Positions 37,441-47,962 of a DNA stretch of 64,000 nt are shown piece after piece. Made by a program: the position numbers and the translations under genes. The notes under the pieces are model-generated. The model did not search any database. It was not told the origin of the DNA and saw only the letters and a program-made list of their open reading frames with translations. Source of the stretch: Dipteronia dyeriana (taxonomy: Eukaryota; Streptophyta; Magnoliopsida; Sapindales; Sapindaceae); contig CM065297.1 in NCBI GenBank assembly GCA_032871835.1, positions 92,215,052-92,279,051 on the forward strand, written 5' to 3'. How positions within the stretch are numbered: the first letter of the stretch is position 1; the number at the start of each line of letters is the position of its first letter.

Positions 37441-38412
37441 TTTTGTTGACGTTTTCTTTTCCTTTTTTTTTTCTGTTTAAATTTTAAAAGATTGAAAAGA
37501 TGGCTTTCTAATGCGTGCACATCTTGCATACTCGTATTATTTGGTCACGCTCAAACGACTCCAACGGTCCAACCCAACGGCGTGACATGTCATGTCCAAT
37601 TGTCGATGTGATATTTTTTTTTTCTCCAATTGTTATATTAATGCGGTTTTTTAAGAGTGCCAACTAATAGAATCCACAACCACGTAGTATAGATATATAA
37701 GGTTTATTATTGAATCATATTTTATATTTTTGAATAGTCTAAAATTTAATTATAGTAATATTTTTTTTATGAAATTAAATAAAGATTTTCATCAAGAATA
37801 TTCATATAAAGGCTTTTTATTATTAATCAATGACTCACATGTTTTGTGAGGATTTTATTATATTTAATATGAATATTTGTAAACCATTAATTTAGCATTA
37901 AATTTATAATTTAATTACTTAAAAAAAGTAGATAAATTTAACATTATGAAATTGACTTTACAAGTATAGAGGAAAAAGAAAAAACTATTTATATATAATT
38001 CAGTCCGGACAACAAATATTTCTTGAATCCATCCATCGTAGTGCCACTTTGAATCGGTTGGTTGGTGCGGTCCTATACAAATGTCAAGTCCATACATAAT
38101 TGGTGATTGTTCGACCCCATAAGTTTTTTTTAAGCAAGTTGACCCCATGAGACATAAGTTGGCCTTATAAATATTGTTCTAAATAATAATAGGCCTTAGT
38201 CCTCTTAGTTTATGATATGTTTTGTCAATCTCAATTACATCTCAATGTGACAATTGATAAATTGAATACATAAAGAAAATGAGATAAATTATCGTTAATA
38301 TGTATTCATTTATCGATAGTTAATCTTCGATTGATTGGAATATAAAAGTTAGGGTGTATAATATCTTATGTTATAGTTATATAAGATATTTTTGAAATCC
38401 AATCTCATTTAT
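37441..38412. other. Intergenic, AT-rich
   Basis: Upstream region of the RGLG gene. No gene or recognisable element; short reading frames only. Confidence 0.5.
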
Positions 38413-39326
38413 ACTATGTTTGATTTTTTTCACTAAAAAGTGAATATAAGTAATAAGTTGTTTGTTTTTTTAAGTTACAGATATCTGAAAATAAATACTT
38501 TTACATCTATATCCTTTTAACTATTATTTGTTATATATTTATATTTGAATATGTTCCATGTTTATATGTGGAATTATAATAATATAATAATATATTTATA
38601 ATGAAAACTATATCCTCTATCAATGTAAACATACCATATAAATATACCACAAACAGACATAATTCAATTATATATATATATAATTGAATTATGTCTGTTT
38701 GTGGTATATTTATATGGTATGTTATATGTAAATTAACAAAATTAGTGTCGAATTTGGAATTATCTCATCTAAACATATAGAGATGATATCATGGTTCTTA
38801 CGACACATGTAAAGTGCATGTGGTTTATGGTTAAGTTAGTTTAAGTTTGTTCGTAAAACTGGTTAATTTTTTTTTAAGTGTTAATTTTCTCAAATCATAT
38901 AATATAAAACTAATCAATTATGAGAAAAAAAGAGTATTTACCGAAATATAAATAGAAATCTAAATATGTTTGAATACAATTAAAAAAACGTTGGATTCAA
39001 ATGAAGATTTTAGAGTTTTGAAAAAACTAGGTTTTATTGCTGCTAAAATTATTTAAATAGTGAGAAGAAAAAAAAATATGATTAAGGATGTGAGAGAAGA
39101 TAAAACAAGAAATTAAATAAGAGTTGAGAGAATAAATTTGAAAATTATAAATTAATATATATTCAATTGATTTGCTATTAAGTAAAAATTGAAATTTTTT
39201 CACTTTTTATAACCATTGATTTTAAGAACCTATTTAGTGATTTTATTACTTAAAAAATCAAACAAAACAATTTAGTGACACACATTAATTATCATTAAGC
39301 GTTAAATGGAAAAATCAAACATATCC
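38413..39326. mobile_element. hAT-like non-autonomous element 1
   Basis: Inverted ends TATGTTTGATTTTT (left) and AAAAATCAAACATA (right). Internal blocks such as AATAAATACTTTTAC and TTATTTGTTAT are shared with a second element at 39837-40607. No transposase. Contains the 96-bp palindrome at 38628-38723. Confidence 0.5.
38628..38723. repeat. Perfect 96-bp palindrome (48-bp arms, no spacer)
   Basis: Every base from 38628 pairs with its mirror to 38723 around a TATATA centre; arms begin AACATACCATATAAATATAC. The symmetry stops on both sides immediately outside. Confidence 0.95.
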
Positions 39327-39836
39327 TTATAAATGGTAGAAATGCTTTTATATTTTGTTTTTAAACCCTTTCGATTTAATGTACTAAAAACCCGCATTTT
39401 TTTTTGAATGTTTTGAAATAGTCAAAATATTACATGGAAAGAGCTAGAAAATGCCAAACAATTTTTTTTATGGTTTTTTGTTTTTATCGAACTTCAAAAA
39501 AACATATATTGCTGACAACTTTAGCCCTTGTATTCTTGAAATGACAAAATACCCCCTCTATGTTGTTTTAAATCATTTTACTTTTATTTTTTGTAAATGA
39601 ATTTTAAATAATAATAATAATAATTTTTTTCATTTGTTTGGAGGTCTTTTTCCATACTTCCATTGCAAACCTTTGACGTCAGAACAATTCAGAAGTCTAC
39701 GCAGACCTTCTATTTTTGGAGGTTTATAACAACATATATCCATTGTTTGAGAATTGTAACCTCCAATTTTGTTTTTAAGAATGTTGTTATTTTTTAATGT
39801 GTATAATTAAAAAAAATGGATTAAACACACTTGAGT
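39327..39836. other. Intergenic spacer between two hAT-like elements
   Basis: AT-rich with a short (AAT)n tract near 39607-39624. No gene is seen. Confidence 0.5.
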
Positions 39837-40607
39837 CCCGTTTGATTTTTTGACTGAAAATCGAATAGTGTTAAATGTTACTGAAAACCCGAATAGTGTT
39901 GAAAACTAAAAACAGAAAAACGTGTTTGTTTTTTCTCTCTGAAAACTGAATATAAATGATTTTTTTTTAAAGTTATAAATATCATAAAATAAATACTTTT
40001 ACTTATATACCCTTATAATTATTATTTGTTATTTATTTACATTTTAATATATTAAGGAGAACTATAGCAAAGTAATTAAATAATTCTTAAATAAAATTAT
40101 TTAGTTATTAATAATATTTCAAATTTATTTAAATAATTTTAAAACTTATATGATTTTTTTTATTACGTTGGTGCCCATTTTGTGCAAGAAAAATAATAAT
40201 TAGATTGGATAGAAGATAAAATTCGAAATAATCTAGATTAATGAGGAAAAAAAATAGTCCTTACCGGAATATAAAAGGAAAACCATTATTTAGTTGTTTG
40301 AGTTTTGAATCAACTAGGTTTTGTGATATTGTAGTTGTTCATGGTTGAGAAGAAAGAAATATAATAATAATATGGTTTTGATAGAAGACAAAATAGAAAA
40401 TAATTTAGATTAGTGAGGATAGTTTTGGAAGTAATAAATTTTATTAAATTTAAGTGAATTTTTATTATGTGAAAAGTGAAATTTTTTCACTTTTCTTAAC
40501 AAGTGATTTTGGAGGTTCTTTAAGTGATTTTATCATTAAAAAAAAAAAGCTTAATAGAACATATTAAGTGCCATTAAGTATTAAGTTGAAAAATCAAACG
40601 AAGACCT
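39837..40607. mobile_element. hAT-like non-autonomous element 2
   Basis: Inverted ends CCCGTTTGATTTTTTGACT and, on the right, GTTGAAAAATCAAACGAAG, with sub-blocks and order like element 1. No coding capacity is present. Confidence 0.5.
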
Positions 40608-41034
40608 AAGTTAGGGGTCTTTTTTTTGTGCACTTAAAATGTAAATCGAAATGGTGAGATATGTCATATTTTTTATGGTGTGTTGTAATGATGTAACTGA
40701 TTTAATAAATAAGTTTAAAAGACACATATTATGGTGAACTACCGAAATTATCCCTAAATAATCGATTCTTTATTCTTTTAAAGACACCGCAGTAACTCAT
40801 CTCCCTCTCTCTCCAAAAATGTATTCAGAAAATCTATCTACAACTCCTCTCTCTCTCCAAAAAACTTAAGTAAACTCCAGATTATGCACAAGAAGGTAAC
40901 AAATATTTATGATCTTTATTTTTTATTTTTCATCAATTTATGTGTAGTTTAACAATGTATCAATTCGATATGATATATTGTTCTAGTCTTTGTATGAACA
41001 TGTATGAACATTTAATCTCCAGTTTTTTTGATAT

Positions 41035-41360
41035 GTTTACGAGCTGCTGTATATGTGTTCGAGCTTTTTTGATATGTTTAGGAGTTTTTTTCTAATTGGT
41101 CAGAGTATTTTTTTTTTAATTTGTCCAAGATTTTTTTATGTGTCTAGGCATTTTTAAACTGGTGCAAACAAGTTTATAATCTTAGATAAAAAAGCTCGAA
41201 ACCATTTCAAAAAAACTTAAACCTTTAAGAAAAAAGCTCGAGCCCTTAAAAAAAGCTCGATTCCTTACAAATAAAAGCTCGATCCCTTAAAAAAAAACTC
41301 GATAATGTATAAAAAAAGTTCGATCCTTTACAAAAATGGCTCGAACCCTTACACTTAAGA
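41035..41360. repeat. CGAG + A-tract array, left side of MULE copy 2
   Basis: Degenerate units with AAAAAGCTCGA cores at 41190-41360, preceded by T-rich forms (CGAGCTTTTTTGATATG) at about 41035-41160. Same position relative to the transposase start as the array in copy 1. Confidence 0.75.
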
Positions 41361-41415
41361 ATTTTGGTTAATTCTTTATAACTGTAATTTAATATTAATT
41401 ATTATTTTCTTAATA

Positions 41416-42050
41416 ATGGTTTGTGATGATGATTTTCACAGGATAATGGATCGAGTGAGAATAATCATATATTACAACGGTCGATGGAAGCAATTACCTG
41501 ACGAAAATCAAAGGTTTTTAGGTTCCGATAACCAAGGATTGTATGTGTCAAAGAATATGACTTACAATGAACTGGTGTCGATCGTGCAAACCGTTGTGAA
41601 GTATGATGAGAACAAATATAGTGCTGATCTACAATCTATATCAATCGTTCATGTGACTAAATGTTGCACATTTATAAGAAACGACGATGATGTTCAGTTT
41701 ATGTTAGGGGAAGATAGGGTGATCCTTCAAGTTTGTGCTAGTCTAATTGAGATGGCAGCATGAGATGTGATAGGTGAAGATATCCCTCCTTCTGAAAATA
41801 CCCAACAATTTTGATCGTTTAGTAGAAGCAACCATCTGTTCACAGAAAGAAGTGAGATCGAAGGTCGGGAAAACATGTATGGTGTCCCATTGAGAGTTAT
41901 CGACCATACTGATATAGCCGGACAATAACTTGACGATGTGTTTGGTTATCAAAATGAGATGAATGATGAGCAGTACAACGAGCAACACAATGAGATCTAA
42001 AATGACATGAACAATGAATAGAATTATTATAGGTCAAAGTTCTTACCAAT
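41416..42050 (+). pseudogene. MULE transposase N-terminal fragment (copy 2)
   Basis: From ATG 41416 (or 41446, the position equivalent to the copy 1 start) 115 codons encode the PB1-like N-terminal domain (GLYVSKNMTYNELVSIVQTV, FIRNDDDVQFMLGEDRVI). A stop at 41761-41763 follows, but nucleotide similarity to copy 1 (its 2750-2960 region, reverse strand) continues to about 42030. The DDE core is absent. Domain alone is unlikely to transpose. Confidence 0.75.
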
Positions 42051-42054
42051 AGGG

Positions 42055-42650
42055 TATGAGATAGACCGTAAATGTTGTAGGTCTCCACCGTATGTACGTT
42101 AGTGCCCTTTGCCTGCTGGCGTCTCTCGAATCCCTCAGGTCGCCCGTCAAGTGCATGCTTGAATGAACAAATGATATGTCTGTACACGTGGGCACCCCAC
42201 GGGAATGCATCGAATTCATCGAGGTTCTTCACCAGCCGAAACTGCCAAACTGGAATCTTGAATCTCTCGTCCAACCTCATCAGTATCCAGTTCAGCATAT
42301 AAATGAGGTAGAGCTTCACAGTATCGTATGCCTCCTGAAACTCTCCAAGGGTGAGAACAACCCTCAACTTCTCGAACGATACCTCTTCGATACCACCAAA
42401 GTGTCGCTGATGTATGTCATTCTCTACTGCTTCATATCGGGTCGTGTCCGGTACGACGTAAAAACGTAATCCGGTGATCAGGTAAAATTCCACCCTCGAA
42501 AACCTCACCGAATGGTTCCCCTAAAAGAAACCTCATCTCATCTGTTGGGCCTTCATGATGCAACTCCCTTAAAAGCAGCCGATTGATAACACCACCCGAA
42601 AAATTCATCCACCGATCCATTGTCATGAAATGCACAAAACAGGGCACCAT
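42055..42650 (-). pseudogene. DUF1985-type partner gene of MULE Ulp1 protease
   Basis: Minus-strand frames 42650-42432 and 42508-42055 together resemble the DUF1985 region that precedes Ulp1 proteases in plant MULEs: MNFSGGVINRLLLRELHHEG, FYLITGLRF, LYLIYMLNWILM and FDAFPWGAHVYRHIICSF. A frame change lies near 42490. The catalytic Ulp1 domain is not present; the frame runs instead into deleted or scrambled sequence. Function of DUF1985 is unknown to me. Confidence 0.7.
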
Positions 42651-42809
42651 GATTCGACGCCGGTCTTCAACAACAAAATCTTCAAAGACCCGGTTCAGCG
42701 TGTCGTTTATACGGCAAAGGGCGTCAAAATGGTTGTGGCATTTGGAGTTTTAAACAAGTTCTTTTACCTATTTCTCATCTGCAATGTTACATAATTAATA
42801 CATAAGTAA

Positions 42810-43280
42810 ACTGAAAAAGGCTCGAAAACAACCCCAAAAGTCTCGGGAAAACCAAGAAAAAGCTCGGGCCTTTAATAAAAAAGCTCGAAGCTTCAACTTC
42901 CAAAAAAAATGTTCGATATTGTTTTAAAAATGCTCAAAGCCTTGAAAAAAAGCTCGGAGCATTGAAAAAAAAGGCTCGGAGCCTTGAAAAGTAAGCTCAC
43001 TGCTCTGAAAAAAAAGCTTGAACCTTTACAAAAAATGCTCAATCCTTTCAAATAAAAGCTTGACCCTTACAAAACAGCTTGAACAAATGAAAATAAACTT
43101 GGGGCTTTTTTTAAAAAACTCCGATCATGTTCAAAAAAAGCTCGATTTAACTTAAAAAAAACTAGATTCAACTAAACCTAATTTTCAAAAAAAAAAATAA
43201 TTGGACCTCTTTCAAAAAAGCTCGATTCAACTACAAAAAACTCGGATCTTGTTAAAAAAGTCTCGGTTACCTAGATTTTC
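42810..43280. repeat. CTCG + A-tract array, right side of MULE copy 2
   Basis: About 20 units with AAAAAGCTCG or AAAAGCTTGA cores and variable spacers, located between the start of the DUF1985 gene and the right terminus. Orientation relative to its gene matches the other arrays. Confidence 0.75.
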
Positions 43281-43665
43281 TTCTTTCTCAATAAATATTC
43301 AACGTCATTTCAAACCCTAACCTAAACCACAACCATTCTCAGATCCCCAATTCAACCCTAATCTACAATTTCAATCAACACAACACAGATATAACATGCA
43401 ATGCAAGTTCTCAACACCGAAACCAATAACAAAATTTCTGGTGAAGTCTCGAAATTCCAGTGCTCTCCAAGTTTCGGTAACTTCACCGTTGATTACATTG
43501 CCGTCAATTAACTTTCTGTTGGTTTCTTTCTCACTCTTGCTTTTCTCTCACTTTGAAAACGATAGTTCTCTCTGTTTGAAAACGACAATTCACTTTTGGG
43601 GGTATTTTCGTCTGGTCACCTAAATTTGTGCATTTTAAACATACATTAATAAAGTGGTGACATTT

Positions 43666-44618
43666 GCACAACAACCCCCCAAATAGTGCCAATCATTTTT
43701 CGAGCCCTAAAATGTAACGAGTTTGAATTGAAATTATTAAGTTGTTTTGTTTGTTTTAGTGATCAAACAACTTTAAAATTATAAAAAACAACTTAAAAAA
43801 AAAGAATTCCAGACTTTTAACTTAATTCAAAATCACTGGATTGCATTTAATATATTTTCTTCTAAGATTATCCTACCAAAAATAACATATTTCCAATTTT
43901 ATCATAATTTTATATTATACATATTTATTTCTTTTAACCTATTACTTATGATACACATCTCAAAAAAAGAGAAAAAAATAATCACATTGTAACTTTCAAC
44001 ATAATCGTTGAACCCTCAATTTTTTTAAAATCAAAACTATTTCTAAATCATTATTGCAATTATTACATGAAAATGGTTTAAGATTTGTTAAATTAATTTT
44101 ATTTAGTTTTTTGTATCATATAAAATGAAAATACATAACAATTAATTGTAATAAGGGTATAAATATCAAATTACATGTATTTAAACCATTTTAAATTTTA
44201 AAAACAAAAAAATTGACGTTCTATTTAGATATTATGAAAATGAAAAACAAACATGTCATTCAGATTCATGTTTCAGTTACTATTCAGTTTTAATAAAATT
44301 CAAAACCGTTTAGTCTTCGGATAAAAAAAACGACTCTAGTGTGTATAATTGAAAAAAAAAATACACTATGAAGAGGTGTTTTTTTATTTTATTTTTTATT
44401 TTATACACTTTTGAGGTTCCAAGTTCAAACCTCGATGTTGGATTATACTCTATTTTTTTTATTTATACACGTTAAGTTTACTTTTAGATTATACACGCTA
44501 ATCTATATTTTTTTTGGATTAAACTCACTACATTTCATACAAAAGTATAATCCTATTTTTTTTTGATGTGAATAATAGTAATAATAATAATAATAATAAT
44601 AATTTTGCTGATTCGATC
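43666..44618. other. Intergenic, AT-rich
   Basis: No gene is seen. A (TAA)n tract lies at about 44572-44604, directly left of the LINE remnant. Confidence 0.5.
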
Positions 44619-45790
44619 TTGTTTCTCATTTGAGGAAGCTGAGTCTATTTTAAGCATTTCCCTATCCAAACTAAGGATTCTCTCAAGCGGCACTTTAATA
44701 AAAAGGGTACCTGTACGGTGAGAAGTGTGGCTATAAGGTTGGCAAAATGTGGCAGAGATATGACTGTCCTTCTAGCTCCAATGTAACAGGATGGTGGAAA
44801 GCTTTATGGAGACAAAGGATTCCCTCGAAGATTAAAGGTTTTGTGTGGAGATTGTGCAATCACGAGTTACCTACTATGGTAAAACTAGCGGGTAGAAGGG
44901 TTCCGGAGGACATTCAGTGCCTTGTATGCTGTAAAAGTCCGGAAACTACGATCCATGTGCTCTAAGGCTGTAATGGGATAAAACGCATACACTCTGCTTG
45001 TTTGTTCTTGAAGGGTTCTAGCTGGAAGGATGATACCCACTTCCAGGATTTCTTTCCTTTTCTCCTTCGTATCTTGAGAAGTGAGAACTGAGGAACTGGA
45101 GTTTTTTTGTGTGCAGTGGTATGGCGAAATCAGCTGATTCATTCCCCTTCTACTTTCATATATGAGGATGTGTTTTCTTGGGCCATTGGTTTCCTTGATG
45201 ATTATCGGAATGCCAATATGACTGATAAGCCTTCTAATTCCCCTGGTTCTAGGTCTGACTTGGCTATGAAATGGTGCCCCCTCTTGCTGGGATTTTTAGA
45301 ATAAATACGGATGCAACAATTCAAGATAGTAACCAGTTGATTGGGGTTGGGGAGATCGTTCGCGATTCTGGGGGTCAGGTTTTAGCTTCATCTGTGCAGA
45401 GGTTCTCTACTTGCTTCTCTCCACACGTGGCAGAAGCAACGACGATCCTAAGGGGCTTGCTATTTGCGGTCGATTCAGGTTTACTCCCTGCGGTCTTGGA
45501 GAGTGATGCTAGGTGGGTGGTGGATTTGATCGATTCGAATGAGACGGCCTTTGCTGATCTTGGCGTTGTTATCTGTGATATTGTGTCCTTGAAAAAACAG
45601 TTTGATGTCTCTATTTCCTTCCTTTCTAGATGTGCTAATAAGGCAGCTCATTCTTTATCTAAATTGGCTTTGAAGTGGATGATTTCTTTTGGATCGAGTC
45701 CTATCCTCCTTGCCTTTGATTCTGTAATTTTGGATGATTGCCTTGCTTAATAAAGTTTTGCTCCCTTTAAATAATAATAATAATAAAACT
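44619..45790 (+). mobile_element. 5'-truncated LINE (L1-like) with TAA-rich tail
   Basis: Contains only the C-terminal end of a LINE polyprotein: a zf-RVT domain and an RNase H-like domain. It ends with TTTAAATAATAATAATAATA at about 45764-45785. A matching TAA tract on the left side (44572-44604) may be the target or its duplication. Confidence 0.75.
44660..45750 (+). pseudogene. LINE zf-RVT and RNase H-like domains
   Basis: The first part reads ALWRQRIPSKIKGFVWRLCN then CLVCCKSPETTIHVL, a zinc-binding zf-RVT motif with a stop (44963-44965) just before its last cysteine. After breaks near 44965-45100 and 45280, the stretch 45271-45750 is an RNase H-like domain (RVT_3) with FRINTDATI, AEATTILRGL, ESDARWVVDL and RCANKAAHSLSKLAL, retaining the usual acidic positions. 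The RT core is absent. Confidence 0.8.
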
Positions 45791-46260
45791 TAAAATAAAA
45801 ATTAATAAATTATATAAATTAATGAATTAGCAGGTATAATCCAAAATAAATGCAAAAACTTTTTCTTTTGGATTATATATATAACTTTTAAAAAAATTAA
45901 AATTCTTTAAAGGTATTTTTGTTCAAAAAATGAAAAAAATTGTCAAAATCAATAAAAATGTTTAGAATTGATAAATTTAAAATTTCATATATTTATATAA
46001 CTATTTTTTAAAAGAGTCCTTATGTATATACTTGCCGTACATATTTTAAGTATTTTGGTGAAATTTTATAAAATATATTGAATTTTGAAATGATTTTATG
46101 CAACACACTTGTTAAAATAAATTGAAAATTTTCAGGCATACGAACTATTTTTCTGGTTTTTTAGAGATAAAACATTAAAAAAAGAGCGAAATATCATAGA
46201 AAATAGTTCTTAAATCCAAAAAAATTATTGAATTTTACTAGATGTTATATATATATATGT
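45791..46260. other. Intergenic, AT-rich
   Basis: Nothing recognised. Ends with a TA-rich tract in which the next element inserted (target TATGT, 46256-46260). Confidence 0.5.
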
Positions 46261-46584
46261 TGTTAAAGAATCTCACACTCTGATAACATACTGAATAATC
46301 TAACGTAGAACAAAGAACGAATGAGAACAAGAAAATGTTAACAAGAAAACTAAGGTTTGTTATTATTGCATAATGCTGAATATAAGGTTACATTGTGAAT
46401 CCTAAGTTATAGCAAAAATAACTAATAAAGAGAGCTTATATAGGCAAAATAATAAAATATTAATCTAACTCCTAATAGGAGTATTAATCCTAATATAACT
46501 AGAAACAATAAAAATACCATAACTAGTAAATATTACTAGAAATATAATCCTAACAAAACTGAAAAATATATCATAATTCTAACA
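46261..46584 (-). repeat. 3' LTR of short LTR element
   Basis: TG...CA-bounded, abuts the polypurine tract, paired with 47351-47675. Confidence 0.88.
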
Positions 46585-46649
46585 CCCACTCTCAAACTCG
46601 CGATGTGGCTGCAAGAAGCGTCTAGAGTTTGCCAACTGAAAACTAAAAA

Positions 46650-46920
46650 CATAGAAACCCTCGACTTGGTAACGAATCTGCAAACTTACGAAGCCATGCA
46701 AATTGAATCTCTCCAAACCGTGCAAATTGTTCCAAAACCATGCATATCATGCAAACCGTGTGAAACCTTGCAAACCGTTCAATTTTCTCCAAACCCTACA
46801 AAACTATGCAAATCGTGTCAAACCCTGTGAATTGTGTCAGACCCCGTAAAATCTTGCAACTTGAACTCGTGCATGCAAATCGTACCAAACTGCGAAACCA
46901 TGCAAATCTTGCCATACCCA
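46650..46920. repeat. Degenerate TGCAAACCGT-type repeats inside short LTR element
   Basis: Roughly a dozen variants of TGCAAA(C/T)CGTG and CCAAACC words. They create a 75-codon open frame that is repeat-derived and not a gene. Confidence 0.6.
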
Positions 46921-46994
46921 ATTTCACGTCCACTTAGTGCCAAAGTGATCTTGAACTATGATTCACACCCTTCTTCACACGCAGCGTGCTCACT

Positions 46995-47150
46995 CGACAA
47001 CACCGAAAAAGAAGGAGAGAGGAAGCCAAATACCAATGAAAAATAAAGGAGAGAAAAAGCCAATACCAACAGAAAATAAAAGAGAGAGAAAGCCAATACA
47101 AACCAAAAACAAAGAAGAGAGAGCCAAATACCAACTAGGAACAAATGATC
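46995..47150. repeat. ~33-bp purine-rich tandem repeats inside short LTR element
   Basis: Four imperfect copies of GAGAGAAAGCCAATACCAA plus an A-rich spacer. They make a lysine/glutamate-rich open frame on + with no other support. Confidence 0.65.
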
Positions 47151-47350
47151 CAATACCAATCAAAATATCAAGTAAAGGAAAAACAATATGCAAACGAGAC
47201 TCGTCAGAACAGTACATACACTCACCGGGCAAACTAGGCTCTAATGAACACATGAATAAAACTTTTTTTTTATATGAAACTAGACTCTTGTAGACACACG
47301 AATGAAACTTTTTTATTTATTTTATTTTATGAAATTAGGCTCTGATATCA

Positions 47351-47675
47351 TGTTAAAGAATCTCACATTCTGATAACATACTGAATAATCTCACACAGAT
47401 AAAAGAACGAATGAGAATAAGAAAAGACTAATAAAGAAAACTAAGGTTTGTTATTATTGCATAATGCTGAATATAGGGTTACATTGTGAATCCTAAGTTA
47501 TAACAAAAATAACTAATAAAGAGAGTTTATATAGGCAAAACAATAAAAGATTAATCTAACTCCTAATAGGAGTATTAATCCTAATATAACTAGAAACATG
47601 AAAAATACCATAACTAGTAAATATTACTATAAATATAATCCTAACAAAACTAGGAAATATATCATAATTCTAACA
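47351..47675 (-). repeat. 5' LTR of short LTR element
   Basis: Paired with 46261-46584; abuts the PBS on its left side. Confidence 0.88.
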
Positions 47676-47962
47676 TATGTGCGTGTGTGTATTTGAATTA
47701 TTAATACTACATGTTTATTTTTATTGTCTTATGATACATACTATTAAATTTCATAAAGTTCATCAAAAATGCTTATCGAATTATAGTAATGGGGCACTGT
47801 TTGAAAAAGTTCCCATATATATTTGTCCAGAAACCAGAATATCTTATAACATGCAACATGAACCCATTGTGCCTAAAATTGGTGGAACTCCACATGCATT
47901 TTTGTTTTTTTTTTTATAAAAAATTATATAGTCATGGACAGAAGTTACATTAATTAAAAAAC

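Larger units (their letters stand above)
40655..43665. mobile_element. Internally deleted KI-MULE, copy 2
   Basis: The left end (40655-40790) matches the right end of copy 1, and the reverse complement of 43570-43665 aligns with it at lower identity (shared TTTAAAA-x-GCACA and GGTGA blocks), giving terminal inverted repeats. Inside are a + strand transposase N-terminus, a - strand DUF1985 gene and two CGAG/A-tract arrays. The transposase core, zinc knuckle and Ulp1 catalytic part are missing. It is inverted relative to copy 1. Confidence 0.75.
46261..47675 (-). mobile_element. Complete non-autonomous short LTR retrotransposon (TRIM/SMART-like)
   Basis: Two LTRs of 324 and 325 bp (46261-46584, 47351-47675) in direct orientation, about 20 mismatches by eye, flanked by identical 5-bp target duplications TATGT (46256-46260, 47676-47680). 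In minus sense the 5' LTR is followed by PBS TGATATCAGAGCC (47350-47338) and the 3' LTR is preceded by a purine-rich tract GAGAGTGGG. The internal region is only 766 bp and shows no gag or pol, so it must depend on another element. Confidence 0.88.

Noticed and set aside
45271..45750. Stand-alone RNase H gene
   Set aside because: It is the C-terminal domain of a 5'-truncated LINE with zf-RVT upstream and a TAA tail downstream; no sign of domestication.
46958..47293. 111-codon Lys/Glu-rich open frame
   Set aside because: Produced by the ~33-bp purine-rich tandem repeats of the short LTR element.
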